NCBI GenBank assembly: GCA_903842065.1
Contig: CAIMKZ010000048.1
Location: forward strand, 62,001 to 126,000
Length of the DNA stretch: 64,000 nt
Source of the DNA: an uncultured Acidobacteriaceae bacterium
GTDB taxonomy: Bacteria > Acidobacteriota > Terriglobia > Terriglobales > Acidobacteriaceae
Reading direction: 5' to 3'
Below the pieces are notes generated by a model. It worked only from the letters and a program-made list of their open reading frames with translations. It was not told where the DNA came from and searched no databases. The translations under genes were made by a program, and so were the position numbers. Position 1 is the first letter of the stretch. Each line of letters starts with the position of its first letter. Shown here in pieces: positions 1-10,431 of the stretch.

Positions 1-1
1 A

Positions 2-1645
2 GCTTCTGCCGGAACTCTTGTAGGCAACGGCCTGCTGGCAACCACCGGCAACAACCAGAACTTTGCTGTTACTCCGTCCAATAAGATGACCATCGGGGGC
101 AGCGTGAACTGGATTAAGACCGGCTGGTGGGGCTCACATGAGTTCGAGGCTGGAATCTTTATTCAGCCTTCGTTGCATTTGACGACCCGGACTGTCTATC
201 TGAACGGGGGATATGTCCTCCTGGAAGAGGTCCTGAATACTCCGGGCAACCTGACTTCCGGATATAAGCCGTTCCACAAGAGATACATGGATCCCACTAA
301 CTTGAACTACACCAGCGCGGATTCAAATTCGCGGGACTATGCCGAGTACATTCAGGATAGTTGGAAGCCAGTTCCGCACCTGTCGATCGTTGCGGGCTTC
401 CGGATGGATCACATCTGGGCTTACGACAACTTGTTCAAATCACAGACCCAGTCCAGCTATGAGCCGCAGCCTCGCGTGGGTGTGACGTACTCTCTGGGAA
501 AGGCGGGCAAGAACGTGATTCACGGCAGCTACAGCAGAATCGCTGCCAAGCCGGAGCCGGCATTTCTTCCTTCGCTGGGTGGTACGGTGACCACCACTTC
601 GACAGACTATTACGACACCGCAGGCAACGGCACTTTCTCTACCGTGCTGGTCACTCCGGCGCAATCGACCGTTTCCGCTGCCAAACGTATCGATCCAAAC
701 CGTCATCAGGAGCACACAGATGAGTTTCTGGTTGGATTCCGCCGTCAGTTCCCCGCACAGATCAGCTTCGACGGTTCATTCATCCAGAGGTACTATCGAG
801 ATATGCCGGCCCAGATCGATGTGAACGGCATCTATCAAAACAATTTGTTTGTCGGATACTCCGATCCGACGCAAAATGCAATTCTCTTGCAGACCAACAA
901 CGTCTGGAACACACCGGTTTATACCGCGTTTGAATTCACTGCCCAGCAGAGAACGAGTAAGTCCCAGTTCATCATGGGTTACACGCGTACCTTCCAGCAC
1001 CTGGAAGGTACCTATCAACCCACCGACCCGGCGCTGTACATCCAGCCCAGCACATTTGCCGACAATGCCGGAATCGGCACCATTCGCGGCAACGAGAATA
1101 ACAGCCTCTCCGGTACGGCCGAGACCCGCAATCCAATGTGGATTCCTCACGTGTTTCGAGTCGCAGGTTCCTATAACCTGCCCCGTGGGTTCATAGTCTC
1201 CAGTAACTTCAACCTGATGGCGGGCGCATGGACAGGGCCGATCGTCAAGTATCTGGCCTCGCCCGATCCGGCGTTTGGTCCTTCAACCATCACCTTGTCT
1301 AACGGGCGCGTCGTCTCGAACCCGCTTGCGACTACGGTACGCTTTGCCTACTCAGATCGCGGCACAGGACAACTCCAGGCGCCGACTCTCCTGTTCTGGG
1401 ACAGCCGGTTGAGCAAGACCTTCAGGATGTCTGATTCGAGAAGTTTCGAGGTCGGCGCAAACATCACGAACATTACCAACAATGCCGCCCAGCAGGAGTT
1501 TCTTGGCGGCGGGACAACCACTGCAAGTACAGGCAGCAACCAGATCGGAAGCATCAACTTCGCATATAACGCTCAGGGCGTCTTCCAGGGACAAAATCGG
1601 CAGGCTGCCCGGGCCTTTCAAATCACAGGCAAGCTTGTGTTCTAA
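2..1645 (+). CDS. TonB-dependent receptor (Oar-like), C-terminal part; 5' end lies outside the window
   Basis: Frame is open from base 2 with no stop; beta-barrel-like sequence (ITNITNNAAQQEF..., terminal aromatic residue ...FQITGKLVF). Confidence 0.85.
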   Translation, partial: ASAGTLVGNGLLATTGNNQNFAVTPSNKMTIGGSVNWIKTGWWGSHEFEAGIFIQPSLHLTTRTVYLNGGYVLLEEVLNTPGNLTSGYKPFHKRYMDPTNLNYTSADSNSRDYAEYIQDSWKPVPHLSIVAGFRMDHIWAYDNLFKSQTQSSYEPQPRVGVTYSLGKAGKNVIHGSYSRIAAKPEPAFLPSLGGTVTTTSTDYYDTAGNGTFSTVLVTPAQSTVSAAKRIDPNRHQEHTDEFLVGFRRQFPAQISFDGSFIQRYYRDMPAQIDVNGIYQNNLFVGYSDPTQNAILLQTNNVWNTPVYTAFEFTAQQRTSKSQFIMGYTRTFQHLEGTYQPTDPALYIQPSTFADNAGIGTIRGNENNSLSGTAETRNPMWIPHVFRVAGSYNLPRGFIVSSNFNLMAGAWTGPIVKYLASPDPAFGPSTITLSNGRVVSNPLATTVRFAYSDRGTGQLQAPTLLFWDSRLSKTFRMSDSRSFEVGANITNITNNAAQQEFLGGGTTTASTGSNQIGSINFAYNAQGVFQGQNRQAARAFQITGKLVF

Positions 1646-1666
1646 AGCTTGCTGATACACGGCACT

Positions 1667-1730
1667 TCGATAGCGGGCAGGCGGGCAGCTTCAGATTATC
1701 TCTGATTTTGCCTGGCTTGCCCGCTATCGA
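1667..1730 (+). terminator. Long inverted repeat downstream of the TonB receptor, probable terminator
   Basis: Perfect 13-bp arms TCGATAGCGGGCA / TGCCCGCTATCGA after the stop codon. Confidence 0.55.
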
Positions 1731-1860
1731 GCGTTTGACGATCCTCGAAATCTCTGTGAATCACAGCTTCGATCGACGCCCAGATTGCTTCCAGCCAGTT
1801 GAATACCAGGCATTCGCGACGTTTGTTGTGATAGCCCCGCGTGAATGATAGAATTCCGGC

Positions 1861-3237
1861 GTGATCACGGAGCAAGAAGCTGCACGCTTACAAATCGATA
1901 AAATCCTTGAGAGCGAGACGTTTCGGACCTCCCCTGTTTTGCGTCGCCTGTTTGCTTTTCTCGCTGAAAAATCGCTTTGCGGTGAAGGCGAAACCATAAA
2001 GGAATACACGATCGCTATCGACGGGTTAGGCAAGCCTCATTCCTACGACCCGCAGCAGGATTCAACAGTAAGAATTCAAGTCGGAAGGCTCCGTCAAAAA
2101 CTCGCGGAGTACTACCGCTTAGAGGGTTCCGGGGATTCATTTCAGGTTGAGGTCCCCAAGGGGAGCTTCAACCTGAGGTGCGAAAAGCGGCGTCAAACAG
2201 CAGAGTCCAACCGGGCCACTCGGATGGGCACAGGCTCGGGAGCCACAGAACCCGAGGCCGATACTACGCCGCAGCCACGCCCGGCAACAGACAACTTCCG
2301 TAGTCTCGCGAAGTCACCCACTACCCTGGCTTTGGCGGCCCTGCTAGTTGCAAGCCTTGTCTGGGGGGCAATCACTACCGTACAGCTCTCGAACGAACGC
2401 TCGGCGAGAGCTGCGCAAGCTTTGTGGTCTCCTGAAATTGAACAGTTGTGGGGACGGTTCGTGGATCCGAAACGGCACGTGCTGGTTTCGATGGCCTCGC
2501 CTCTTTACATCGGCTTTCAGGGGCAGGGCGTATATCGGGACCTCACACTCGATCACTGGGACGATGTCCTCAAGTCCAAGAAGATCCAGGCAATTCAAAA
2601 GTTCCTCGGCAGCCCCCGAATCGTTCCTCGCTACTACTACACAGGATTTGGCGACGCGGAGGCGGCCTTCGAAGTTGCCAGAGTTCTCGGCGCCAGGCAG
2701 TCAGAGTTGTCGGTGGCTAGAAGCAATGAGCTTACCTGGCAGCAGCTTGCCGATAATAACGTGATCTCGCTCGGCCCGGCACGGTTCTTCGAAGACGAGC
2801 TTCAAGGCCTGTCAAAAGATCTTGAATTCTCGATGGATAGTCGAGGCATAACGAACCTCCATCCGCGTCCCGGCGAACCTGTGACTCTGCGCGATAGTTA
2901 TTCGTCGATTCAGGATGTGCAGGTTACCAAGGTGCCGGATGAGGGTGAAATCTATGTCCTCATTACCAGCACCCCGGGGCCACTAGGCAAAGGCGAGGTT
3001 CGGAGCTTTAATTGCAGCCATAACCCAGGGCTATATGCAGCGATGCAATGGTTTACGAATCCACAGTTCGCAAAAGTCCTGGTTGACAAGCTAAAAACGC
3101 CTTCGGGTAATGTACCCCATTTCTTTCAGCTGGTACTCGACGTCCAATACAAGGATTCAGTTCCCACGCAGGTTTCCTACGTCATGCATCGTGAATTGCA
3201 CATCCCCGATGCCACGCAGGACCAAGGCCATCCGTAG
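1861..3237 (+). CDS. Membrane-anchored winged-helix-type regulator (ToxR/CadC-like layout) with extracytoplasmic C-terminal domain
   Basis: N-terminal region KEYTIAIDGLGKPHSYDPQQDSTVRIQVGRLRQKLAEYY resembles acidobacterial DNA-binding domains; one TM segment (LALAALLVASLVWGAITTV); GTG start. Confidence 0.65.
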   Translation: MITEQEAARLQIDKILESETFRTSPVLRRLFAFLAEKSLCGEGETIKEYTIAIDGLGKPHSYDPQQDSTVRIQVGRLRQKLAEYYRLEGSGDSFQVEVPKGSFNLRCEKRRQTAESNRATRMGTGSGATEPEADTTPQPRPATDNFRSLAKSPTTLALAALLVASLVWGAITTVQLSNERSARAAQALWSPEIEQLWGRFVDPKRHVLVSMASPLYIGFQGQGVYRDLTLDHWDDVLKSKKIQAIQKFLGSPRIVPRYYYTGFGDAEAAFEVARVLGARQSELSVARSNELTWQQLADNNVISLGPARFFEDELQGLSKDLEFSMDSRGITNLHPRPGEPVTLRDSYSSIQDVQVTKVPDEGEIYVLITSTPGPLGKGEVRSFNCSHNPGLYAAMQWFTNPQFAKVLVDKLKTPSGNVPHFFQLVLDVQYKDSVPTQVSYVMHRELHIPDATQDQGHP

Positions 3238-3382
3238 CGGAAATCCCTCATTTTACCTGCTTTCAGATGTAACGTACTGTGAGTCACAGGCAAGCTACAT
3301 CAATTGCCTATCCACGCAACGCCGACCCATCTACACTGGGTTGGTTGGTAGTTGATTCCGGCCGGTTTTGGAGGGTGACAGC

Positions 3383-4969
3383 TTGACGAAATTGAAACTT
3401 GCTATCAAGGCAGGACACCGCCAGGGAAGATTTGCCCTGCTGCGGATTCCGGCACTCGTGGGTCTTTTTGTGACCGCATCCATCTCAGGATTGTGGGCGC
3501 AGACGGCGGACCCATGCCAGAAACTTGCTACATTGACGCTGCCCGACACCTCCATCACGCAGGCGGCCCCGGTTGAGGCTGGAGCGTTCCCTGCGCCGGC
3601 CGGTGGCGAACAGGCAGGCGCCGCTCGCGAAGCCTACAAAAAGCTGCCTGCGTTCTGCCGGGTCGCGGCTACAGTCCGGCCTACCTCGGACTCCGAGATC
3701 AAGATGGAGGTCTGGCTCCCCATCTCCGGCTGGAATGGAAAGCTTCAGGTGGTTGGGAATGGCGGCTGGTCAGGCTCTATCTCCTACCCCGCGATGGCAC
3801 GAGCCTTGGCCGCGGGCTATGCCACCGCCAGCACCAATACCGGTCACGATGGCGGGCGGGCGAGTTTTGTTCCGGGCCATCCGGAGAAGTTTGTCGACTT
3901 TGCATGGCGTGCAGTGCATCTGACCACTGTTCAATCCAAGGCGGTCGTGAAGAGCTATTACGGAAATCCCGCTCACTACTCCTACTGGAATGGGTGCTCC
4001 ACGGGCGGCAGGCAGGGGCTCAAGGAAGCGCAACGATTCCCCGACGACTTTGACGGGCTGATTGTTGGCGACCCGGTGAACAACTGGGTGCATCAGAAGG
4101 CGGCGGACGTGGCTATGTATCAGTTGACGCACGTCAAGCCGGAGAGCTTCATCCCGCTATCGAAGTATCCGATGATTCACAAGGCGGTGATGGATCAATG
4201 CGATGCCATGGATGGAGTGGTGGACGGCGTTCTTGAGAACCCGCGCCTGTGCCATTGGGAGCCGGCATCGATCCAGTGCAAGGGCGAGGATGGGCCGAAT
4301 TGCCTGACCGCGCCGCAGGTGACTGCATTGACCAAGCTCTATGCGCCTACCCGGATTCCCAAGACCGGAGAGATTATCTTCCCGGGGATGGAGCGGGGAA
4401 CGGAGCTGGCAATGGGCGTGCTGATTGGAAACGAGCCGCATCTGACGGCTACCGATCTGTTTACCTATGTCGTCTTCAACGATCCGAACTGGGACCAGAT
4501 GACGTTCAATCTGGACACGGATGTGGCGCTGGCCGACAAGATCGATGCGGTGGTAAGCGTTTCCGCAACCAATCCAGATCTCGGGCCGCTGTTTGAGCAC
4601 AACGGCAAGGTGATCCTGTATCACGGATTCAGCGACCAGATGGTAATGCCGGGCAACAGCATCGACTATTACAACAGCGTAGTCGAGAAGTTGGGCGGGC
4701 TCAGCAAGACAACAAACGCTATTCGTCTGTTTATGGTGCCCGGCATGGGCCACTGCGCGGGCGGCGAGGGCCCCAACCAGTTCGACATGGTGACGGCTCT
4801 GGATCAGTGGGTGGAGAAGGGCAAGGCTCCGGAGCGGATCGTCGCTTCTCGTATTACTGACGGCAAGGTGACACGGACGCGGCCGCTCTGCGTATATCCG
4901 CAGGTAGCCAAATACAAGGGCTCAGGGAGCACCGACGACGAAGCGAACTTCGTGTGCCGGGCCCAGTAA
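3383..4969 (+). CDS. Tannase/feruloyl esterase family protein, exported
   Basis: GCSTGGRQ nucleophile motif, HGFSDQ Asp, VPGMGHCAGGEGP His-Cys motif; RBS GGAGG upstream of TTG start; signal peptide. Confidence 0.88.
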   Translation: MTKLKLAIKAGHRQGRFALLRIPALVGLFVTASISGLWAQTADPCQKLATLTLPDTSITQAAPVEAGAFPAPAGGEQAGAAREAYKKLPAFCRVAATVRPTSDSEIKMEVWLPISGWNGKLQVVGNGGWSGSISYPAMARALAAGYATASTNTGHDGGRASFVPGHPEKFVDFAWRAVHLTTVQSKAVVKSYYGNPAHYSYWNGCSTGGRQGLKEAQRFPDDFDGLIVGDPVNNWVHQKAADVAMYQLTHVKPESFIPLSKYPMIHKAVMDQCDAMDGVVDGVLENPRLCHWEPASIQCKGEDGPNCLTAPQVTALTKLYAPTRIPKTGEIIFPGMERGTELAMGVLIGNEPHLTATDLFTYVVFNDPNWDQMTFNLDTDVALADKIDAVVSVSATNPDLGPLFEHNGKVILYHGFSDQMVMPGNSIDYYNSVVEKLGGLSKTTNAIRLFMVPGMGHCAGGEGPNQFDMVTALDQWVEKGKAPERIVASRITDGKVTRTRPLCVYPQVAKYKGSGSTDDEANFVCRAQ

Positions 4970-5243
4970 GCTGTTATCGCAGGTGGATCAGGCGAATCCG
5001 CAGGCTTGCCTTCGACTGTTCTTTGATGCAGCCGTGGACGGCGTGCGTGTATCTCGTCGGCGCAGGGTATGGGCATTGCAATCCATGTCTGTGTTTGACT
5101 CCTATGGGAGAGCCTGGAGCCTGGGCAAGAGTACGATTTACCGTCCATGCTGGGCCGTGCTACCGTTGCGTCATGACCGAGGCTCGTGGAAGTGATCTTA
5201 GGTCAATCCAAAGCAATTCACTGCATCTGAGAGGCGAACAGGG

Positions 5244-6044
5244 TTGATAATCCGCTCGATCTGCTATCTGCTTCCGCTGGTTTCGCTCGCTGTTCTGTCC
5301 AGCATCAAGGGAGTGGCGGCTGCTCCGGCAACCGATATCCAGAAGGTGCTGGCGCCGACCGGGACGCTCCGGGTGGCGGTATATACAGGCACGCCCACAT
5401 CCGTGCTGAGCGCTACGGACCTGCGCGGCGTGGGATACGAACTCGGCGTAGAGTTGGCGCGGCTGATGCATGTTCCCTTTGAGCCGATTGTGTTTTCAAA
5501 GAACGCCGATGTTCTGGCGGCCGTAAAAGAGGGGCGCGCCGATGTCGCATTCACAAATGCTTCCGTCGAGCGCGCCAAGGACATGGATTTCACGCAGCCC
5601 TATCTGCTGATCGAGTTGGGGTACCTGGCAAGGGAGAACGCGCCTGTTCGTTCCCTGGCCGATGTGGACAAGCCTGGTGTGCGGGTGGGGGTAACAGAAA
5701 AAAGCTCCTCAGAAGCAGTGCTATCACGCGACCTGAAGAACGCGAAGGTGGTTCCGGCTGAGACGGTTAAGATCGGCATCCAGATGCTGTCGTCTGGAAC
5801 GCTTGACGTCTACGCGACCAATAAGGCAACCCTGTTCGAGATGGCTGATCAACTGCCCGGCTCGCGGGTGCTCGACGGCACCTGGGGCGACGAGAAGCAT
5901 GCGCTGGCCATCCCTAAAGGGAGAGACAGCGGGCTATCTTACTTACGCGCCTTTATCGCGGACGCTGTCGCAACCGGGCTGGTAAAGTCGGCAGTCGAGA
6001 GGGCTGGATTGCGGGGCGCGGTCGTGGCGAGTTTACAACCGTAA
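5244..6044 (+). CDS. Family 3 extracellular solute-binding protein (ABC-type periplasmic binding protein)
   Basis: Signal peptide; GTLRVAVYTGTP..., GYELGVELARLMHVPFEPIVF, DVAFTNASVERAKDMDFTQPYL. Confidence 0.8.
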   Translation: MIIRSICYLLPLVSLAVLSSIKGVAAAPATDIQKVLAPTGTLRVAVYTGTPTSVLSATDLRGVGYELGVELARLMHVPFEPIVFSKNADVLAAVKEGRADVAFTNASVERAKDMDFTQPYLLIELGYLARENAPVRSLADVDKPGVRVGVTEKSSSEAVLSRDLKNAKVVPAETVKIGIQMLSSGTLDVYATNKATLFEMADQLPGSRVLDGTWGDEKHALAIPKGRDSGLSYLRAFIADAVATGLVKSAVERAGLRGAVVASLQP

Positions 6045-6128
6045 CCGAACCTGCATTTGCTAACCGTACAAGATATCTATGACTGTCCAATACAGAGTGG
6101 TGTGCTTGGCGGTCAGCTCTGGAGCGTA

Positions 6129-7439
6129 ATGTCAGAATCTTCATCACAAAACAATTCCAAACGCGAAGGACATTCCGGTTCTCGCCCTGGCAACGAGAGA
6201 TCTGCCCTGGGATGGTTCAGCCGTCTGACCAATGATGAGCGACATGCCTGGTTCGCGAGCTTTGGCGGGCTGGGGCTGGACGCGATGAACCAGCAAGCCT
6301 ATGCTCTCGTGCTTCCATCGCTCATCCTCGTCATGCACTTATCCACCGCACAGGCAGGAACATTTGCGACAGCCGCGCTGGTGGGTGGTGGACTTGGCGG
6401 CTGGGCCTTCGGACGGCTGGCGGATTTGTTCGGCCGCATTCGCATGCTGCAACTTACGATCCTGCTGGTGGCGGTTTCAACGTTTTTCTCGGCCTTTGCA
6501 ACAACCTTCTGGCAGTTGCTCGTAGCGCGATCGTTTCAGGGCATTGGATATGGCGGCGAAGCAGCAGTGGGCGCGGTACTGACGAGCGAGATCATTCGCC
6601 CCATGCTGCGCGGCCGGGTTACGGCCTCAGTGCAGAGCGGCTACGCGATTGGATACGCCATTGCCGTCGGTTTCATGGCAGTTGTGTTTCATCTCTTCAG
6701 TGAAGCAATTGCGTGGCGTGTGTTGTTTGCTCTCGGCATCCTTCCGATCTTCTTTCTGATTTACATCCGCCGCTGCGTTCCGGAATCTCCGCTGTTCGAG
6801 CAGGCCAGAAGAAAAGCGATATCCCATCACACGAAGTCAAACTTTAGCGAGATCTTTCGCCCTCCGTTGCTCAAGCGGACCGCGGTGGCAACCATGCTCG
6901 CCACGGCGATCTTCGGCGCCGCGTACGTCCAGATCACGTGGCTGCCTATGTATCTCCGCACCGTGCTTCACCTCAACGTGACCACCACTGCGGGATACCT
7001 TATTCTCAATATCCTTGGATCGTTCGTCGGCCCACTGCTGCTGGGGCCCATCAGCGACAAAATCGGACGGCGCTTGAGTCTCATACTCTTTCTCGTGTCG
7101 CAGGCTGTTGCGGTGGGCGTCTTCACGATGGCGCCGATTACGCATGGCACGGCATCGCTTCTCGGCTTCGTTGTCGGCCTGCTCCAGGGCGGGCTCGCGT
7201 CGAGTATGCTGCCGGCGTTTGCCGAGATATTTCCGACGCAGGCGCGCGGGCACGGACAGGGTTTTTGCCTCAGTGTCGGCAGGGGGCTTGGATCGCTGGT
7301 GCCGGCGACGGTTGGCATAATTGCAAAGACCATTCCGCTGGGAACGGCAATGGGCGTGTGCGCCATCGGCTCCTATGTAGTGGCAATGGCAGCCACATTG
7401 CTTTTCCCTGAAACTGTTGGAAAGAACCTACAGGACTGA
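6129..7439 (+). CDS. MFS transporter
   Basis: Repeated hydrophobic segments and MFS motif GRLADLFGRIRML; GPISDKIGRR in second half. Confidence 0.9.
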   Translation: MSESSSQNNSKREGHSGSRPGNERSALGWFSRLTNDERHAWFASFGGLGLDAMNQQAYALVLPSLILVMHLSTAQAGTFATAALVGGGLGGWAFGRLADLFGRIRMLQLTILLVAVSTFFSAFATTFWQLLVARSFQGIGYGGEAAVGAVLTSEIIRPMLRGRVTASVQSGYAIGYAIAVGFMAVVFHLFSEAIAWRVLFALGILPIFFLIYIRRCVPESPLFEQARRKAISHHTKSNFSEIFRPPLLKRTAVATMLATAIFGAAYVQITWLPMYLRTVLHLNVTTTAGYLILNILGSFVGPLLLGPISDKIGRRLSLILFLVSQAVAVGVFTMAPITHGTASLLGFVVGLLQGGLASSMLPAFAEIFPTQARGHGQGFCLSVGRGLGSLVPATVGIIAKTIPLGTAMGVCAIGSYVVAMAATLLFPETVGKNLQD

Positions 7440-7474
7440 CGATCGTTAAAGTGGTTAATAAGGAGAACAGTCTC

Positions 7475-8320
7475 TTGAAATTAACACGGAATACTCTTTG
7501 TTCGCTTGCGCTCGCCGCGGCACTTCTCCCAGTCACCATGGCAGAAGCCCAGGATCTGACGGTGATGACTTCCGGTGGATTCGCGGCGCCTGTCGAGCAG
7601 CTGACGCCGAAGTTTGAGGCATCCACTGGCTTGCATGTGGCGATCGTGCATGGCGCATCCATGGGCACTACCACGACTGCAATTCCCATGCGCCTGGCGC
7701 GCAACGAACCGGCCGAAGTCGTCATCATGGCCCGAAGTGAACTCGATTCCCTTGCCAAAAACGGCTTGGTAATTGAAGGCAGCCAGGTGGATCTGGTTCG
7801 ATCTCGGATCGGCATGGCAGTGAAGGTGGGTGCTCCGGTTCCCGACATCAGCACTGTAGCGGCGTTCAAGAGGACGCTACTGTCCGCCAAGTCCATTGCT
7901 TACTCCGACAGCGCGAGCGGAGTATATATCTCATCGGAGATGTATAAACTGCTCGGAATAGAAGTTGAAGTAGCCCCCAAGAGCAGGAGAATTCTGGGAG
8001 ATCCCGTTGGTGGAGTAGTTGCGAAGGGTGAAGTAGAGATTGGCTTTCAGCAGATGAGCGAGCTGAAGCCCATCGCCGGAATTACCATCGTGGGGCCCAT
8101 CCCCGACGACGTTCAGAAAGTGACCATCTTCTCCGCCGGAGTTGTCGCGTCAAGCCAGCATAAGGACGAGGCTCGCGCATTCATCAACTTCCTTGCATCC
8201 ACAGCAGTCTGCCCGGTGATCGTAGAAGACGCACTTGAACCAACGGCGTGCGTGCCTGACAAAATGATAGACGCGAGCAAGTCCCTGAGAAGCGGACCGC
8301 AAGTGAGTCCAGGAAAATGA
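7475..8320 (+). CDS. ModA-like periplasmic substrate-binding protein
   Basis: Signal peptide, LTVMTSGGFAAPVEQLTPKFEASTG..., C-terminal ARAFINFLAS; AAGGAG RBS upstream of TTG start. Confidence 0.75.
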   Translation: MKLTRNTLCSLALAAALLPVTMAEAQDLTVMTSGGFAAPVEQLTPKFEASTGLHVAIVHGASMGTTTTAIPMRLARNEPAEVVIMARSELDSLAKNGLVIEGSQVDLVRSRIGMAVKVGAPVPDISTVAAFKRTLLSAKSIAYSDSASGVYISSEMYKLLGIEVEVAPKSRRILGDPVGGVVAKGEVEIGFQQMSELKPIAGITIVGPIPDDVQKVTIFSAGVVASSQHKDEARAFINFLASTAVCPVIVEDALEPTACVPDKMIDASKSLRSGPQVSPGK

Positions 8321-8624
8321 ACGGATCGCTCAGTCGCTCCGTTTGCTATTGGTTGCGATTGCGGTTGCTTTCATCCAAATATTCCTGTGAATTGGAAGAA
8401 GCCGTGGCTTAGATGGAATGGAAACGCGGATTCGCTTTGAGGGAGTTGCCGCCGCTGCCGGGCGGAGACGCGGAGTTTGGCAGCCAATACAGAGGGCATC
8501 GCAGCCTGGCAACTTCCAATAGCTGAAGGAGTCATTGCGAAGTCCGTGCTGCGTGCCTTGCAATACAGGATTTGACAGTATTACAAGCACAGGACCGCGC
8601 GGGCATCCCTATAGCAGGGTTAAG

Positions 8625-8637
8625 TGTCAACTTGACA
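8625..8637. promoter_or_regulatory. Perfect palindrome TGTCAA-C-TTGACA, candidate operator
   Basis: 13-bp palindrome about 60 bp upstream of the second tannase gene. Confidence 0.35.
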
Positions 8638-8694
8638 TAGCTGTTATATAAACCATTAAATCGACCTGTACATTTTCCCAGGGTCGGAGCCTCC

Positions 8695-10383
8695 ATGAAA
8701 CCTACTTTTCTGTTGAGCCTTGCAGCCGCCGCTGCGGCTATTGTCTTCCCGGTGAACGCACTTGTTGCCCAGCAAGCCGCGGGAGGCAAGTGTGAGAGCA
8801 TGGCCCAGTTCCATGCGCCGAATGTGACCATCTCGAGTTCAGTAGCGGTTACAGCGCCGCTCAAGGTCGGCAATGGCCCGATGGTGGTGACGATATCGAA
8901 GCCGTTTTGCCGGGTAAACGGGTTTCTGACGCCGACGAGCGATTCGCATATCGGCTTTGAGCTCTGGCTGCCTGAAGCTGCGGCGTGGAATCACAAGTTC
9001 GAGGCGGTGGGCAACGGTGGCTTTGCCGGCAGCCTGAACCTGCGCGCCATGCAGCCGGGCTTCGAGCGCGGATACGCCACGATGGCGACCGATCTGGGGC
9101 ATCTGGGCCAGGGCGTCGAGGACATCACCTGGGCGCTCAATCACCCGGAGAAATTTATCGACTATTCGTATCGCGCGGCGCACCTGACGACCGAGGTGTC
9201 GAAGCAGATTATCGCGGCCTACTACGGAACGACCGCGGCGCACTCGTATTATTCAGGATGCTCGGCCGGCGGGATTCAGGGCATCACCGAACTGCTGCGC
9301 TATCCGAAGGACTACGACGGCTACATTGTCGGCGACGGAACGCCGGACCATATGGGTCAGGAGATTGGCGCGTTCTGGAATACGATCGCCGCCTCAGGCC
9401 TGATGAATGCGGCCGACGCTATCCAGCCGGCGCAGATTTCGATGCTGCACGACGCGATTCTGAAGCAGTGCGCGGGCAAAGACGGCGGACTGGCGACTGA
9501 TGCCTTTCTCACTGAGCCTGAGCTCTGCAAGTTCGACACGAAGACGCTTGCCTGCAAGCCGGGGCAGGATGCGGCTGCGTGCCTCACGCCGGGGCAGATC
9601 GCCAATGTGGACAAGATCTTCAAGGGTGGGCCGATTGATCCGGTTACGCACAAGCAGTTTCTTGCGCCGGTTTCGGTGGGCGGCGAGGCGATCTGGGACC
9701 GCTACATCAGCGGCAAGAAGAATCCGGTGGGCTTCGAGCGGCCGTGGGCGGGCTTTATGGCCTACGTTGTCGAGAGCGACGCGGATTATCTGAGCCAGCA
9801 GAAGTATCTGACCTTCAACTTCGGCACCGATCTGGCCGCCGCCCGCAACCTGAAGTTGAGCGGGCAGACGCTGGACGCGGTCTTCAATACACAAAGCCGC
9901 GATCTGGAGGCCTTCAAGGCCGCCGGTGGGAAGGTGATTCAGTACCACGGGTGGGACGACTCGAACATTCCGCCGCTTGAGGCTGTGAACCTGTTCAATG
10001 AGGTTGTGGCCGATCAGGCCAGGCACCACAAGATCACCCCCCAGCAGGCACAGGAGGCGACCGAGAAGTTCTACCGCCTCTTCATGGTGCCGGGCATGGG
10101 GCACTGCTCGGGCGGCGAGGGCCCGAACGTCTTTGGGCAGACCGGCGGAAGCGGCCTGAAGGCCGAACCCGAGTATGACACGCTGCTTGCTCTGGAAGCA
10201 TGGGTTGAGAAGGGAACTGCTCCGGAGCAGTTCATCGGTTCCCACGTGGACCAGAAGACGAAGACCACAACGATGACTCGGCCTCTGTGCGTGTATCCCA
10301 AGGTGGCGATTTACAAGGGCAGCGGCGATCCAAACGATGCCGCGAGCTTCACCTGCGGGAAGGCGTCGGCGGCAAAGCACTAG
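8695..10383 (+). CDS. Tannase/feruloyl esterase family protein, exported
   Basis: GCSAGGIQG, HGWDDSN, VPGMGHCSGGEGP motifs; signal peptide; paralogous to 3383-4969. Confidence 0.9.
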   Translation: MKPTFLLSLAAAAAAIVFPVNALVAQQAAGGKCESMAQFHAPNVTISSSVAVTAPLKVGNGPMVVTISKPFCRVNGFLTPTSDSHIGFELWLPEAAAWNHKFEAVGNGGFAGSLNLRAMQPGFERGYATMATDLGHLGQGVEDITWALNHPEKFIDYSYRAAHLTTEVSKQIIAAYYGTTAAHSYYSGCSAGGIQGITELLRYPKDYDGYIVGDGTPDHMGQEIGAFWNTIAASGLMNAADAIQPAQISMLHDAILKQCAGKDGGLATDAFLTEPELCKFDTKTLACKPGQDAAACLTPGQIANVDKIFKGGPIDPVTHKQFLAPVSVGGEAIWDRYISGKKNPVGFERPWAGFMAYVVESDADYLSQQKYLTFNFGTDLAAARNLKLSGQTLDAVFNTQSRDLEAFKAAGGKVIQYHGWDDSNIPPLEAVNLFNEVVADQARHHKITPQQAQEATEKFYRLFMVPGMGHCSGGEGPNVFGQTGGSGLKAEPEYDTLLALEAWVEKGTAPEQFIGSHVDQKTKTTTMTRPLCVYPKVAIYKGSGDPNDAASFTCGKASAAKH

Positions 10384-10403
10384 CGCAGGCCTTATACCTG
10401 TCT

Positions 10404-10431
10404 GATTCCGGCCGCGAAAGCGGCCGGAATC
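10404..10431 (+). terminator. Stem-loop with GAAA tetraloop after tannase gene
   Basis: Perfect 12-bp arms GATTCCGGCCGC-GAAA-GCGGCCGGAATC; no T-tract, so termination is uncertain. Confidence 0.45.

Noticed and set aside
8321-8694. Possible small ORFs or non-coding RNA in the gap
   Set aside because: Only short ORFs without RBS or motif; no clear RNA fold recognised beyond the palindrome.
9394-10380. 328-aa minus-strand ORF
   Set aside because: Antisense to the tannase gene, no recognisable domain, shadow ORF.
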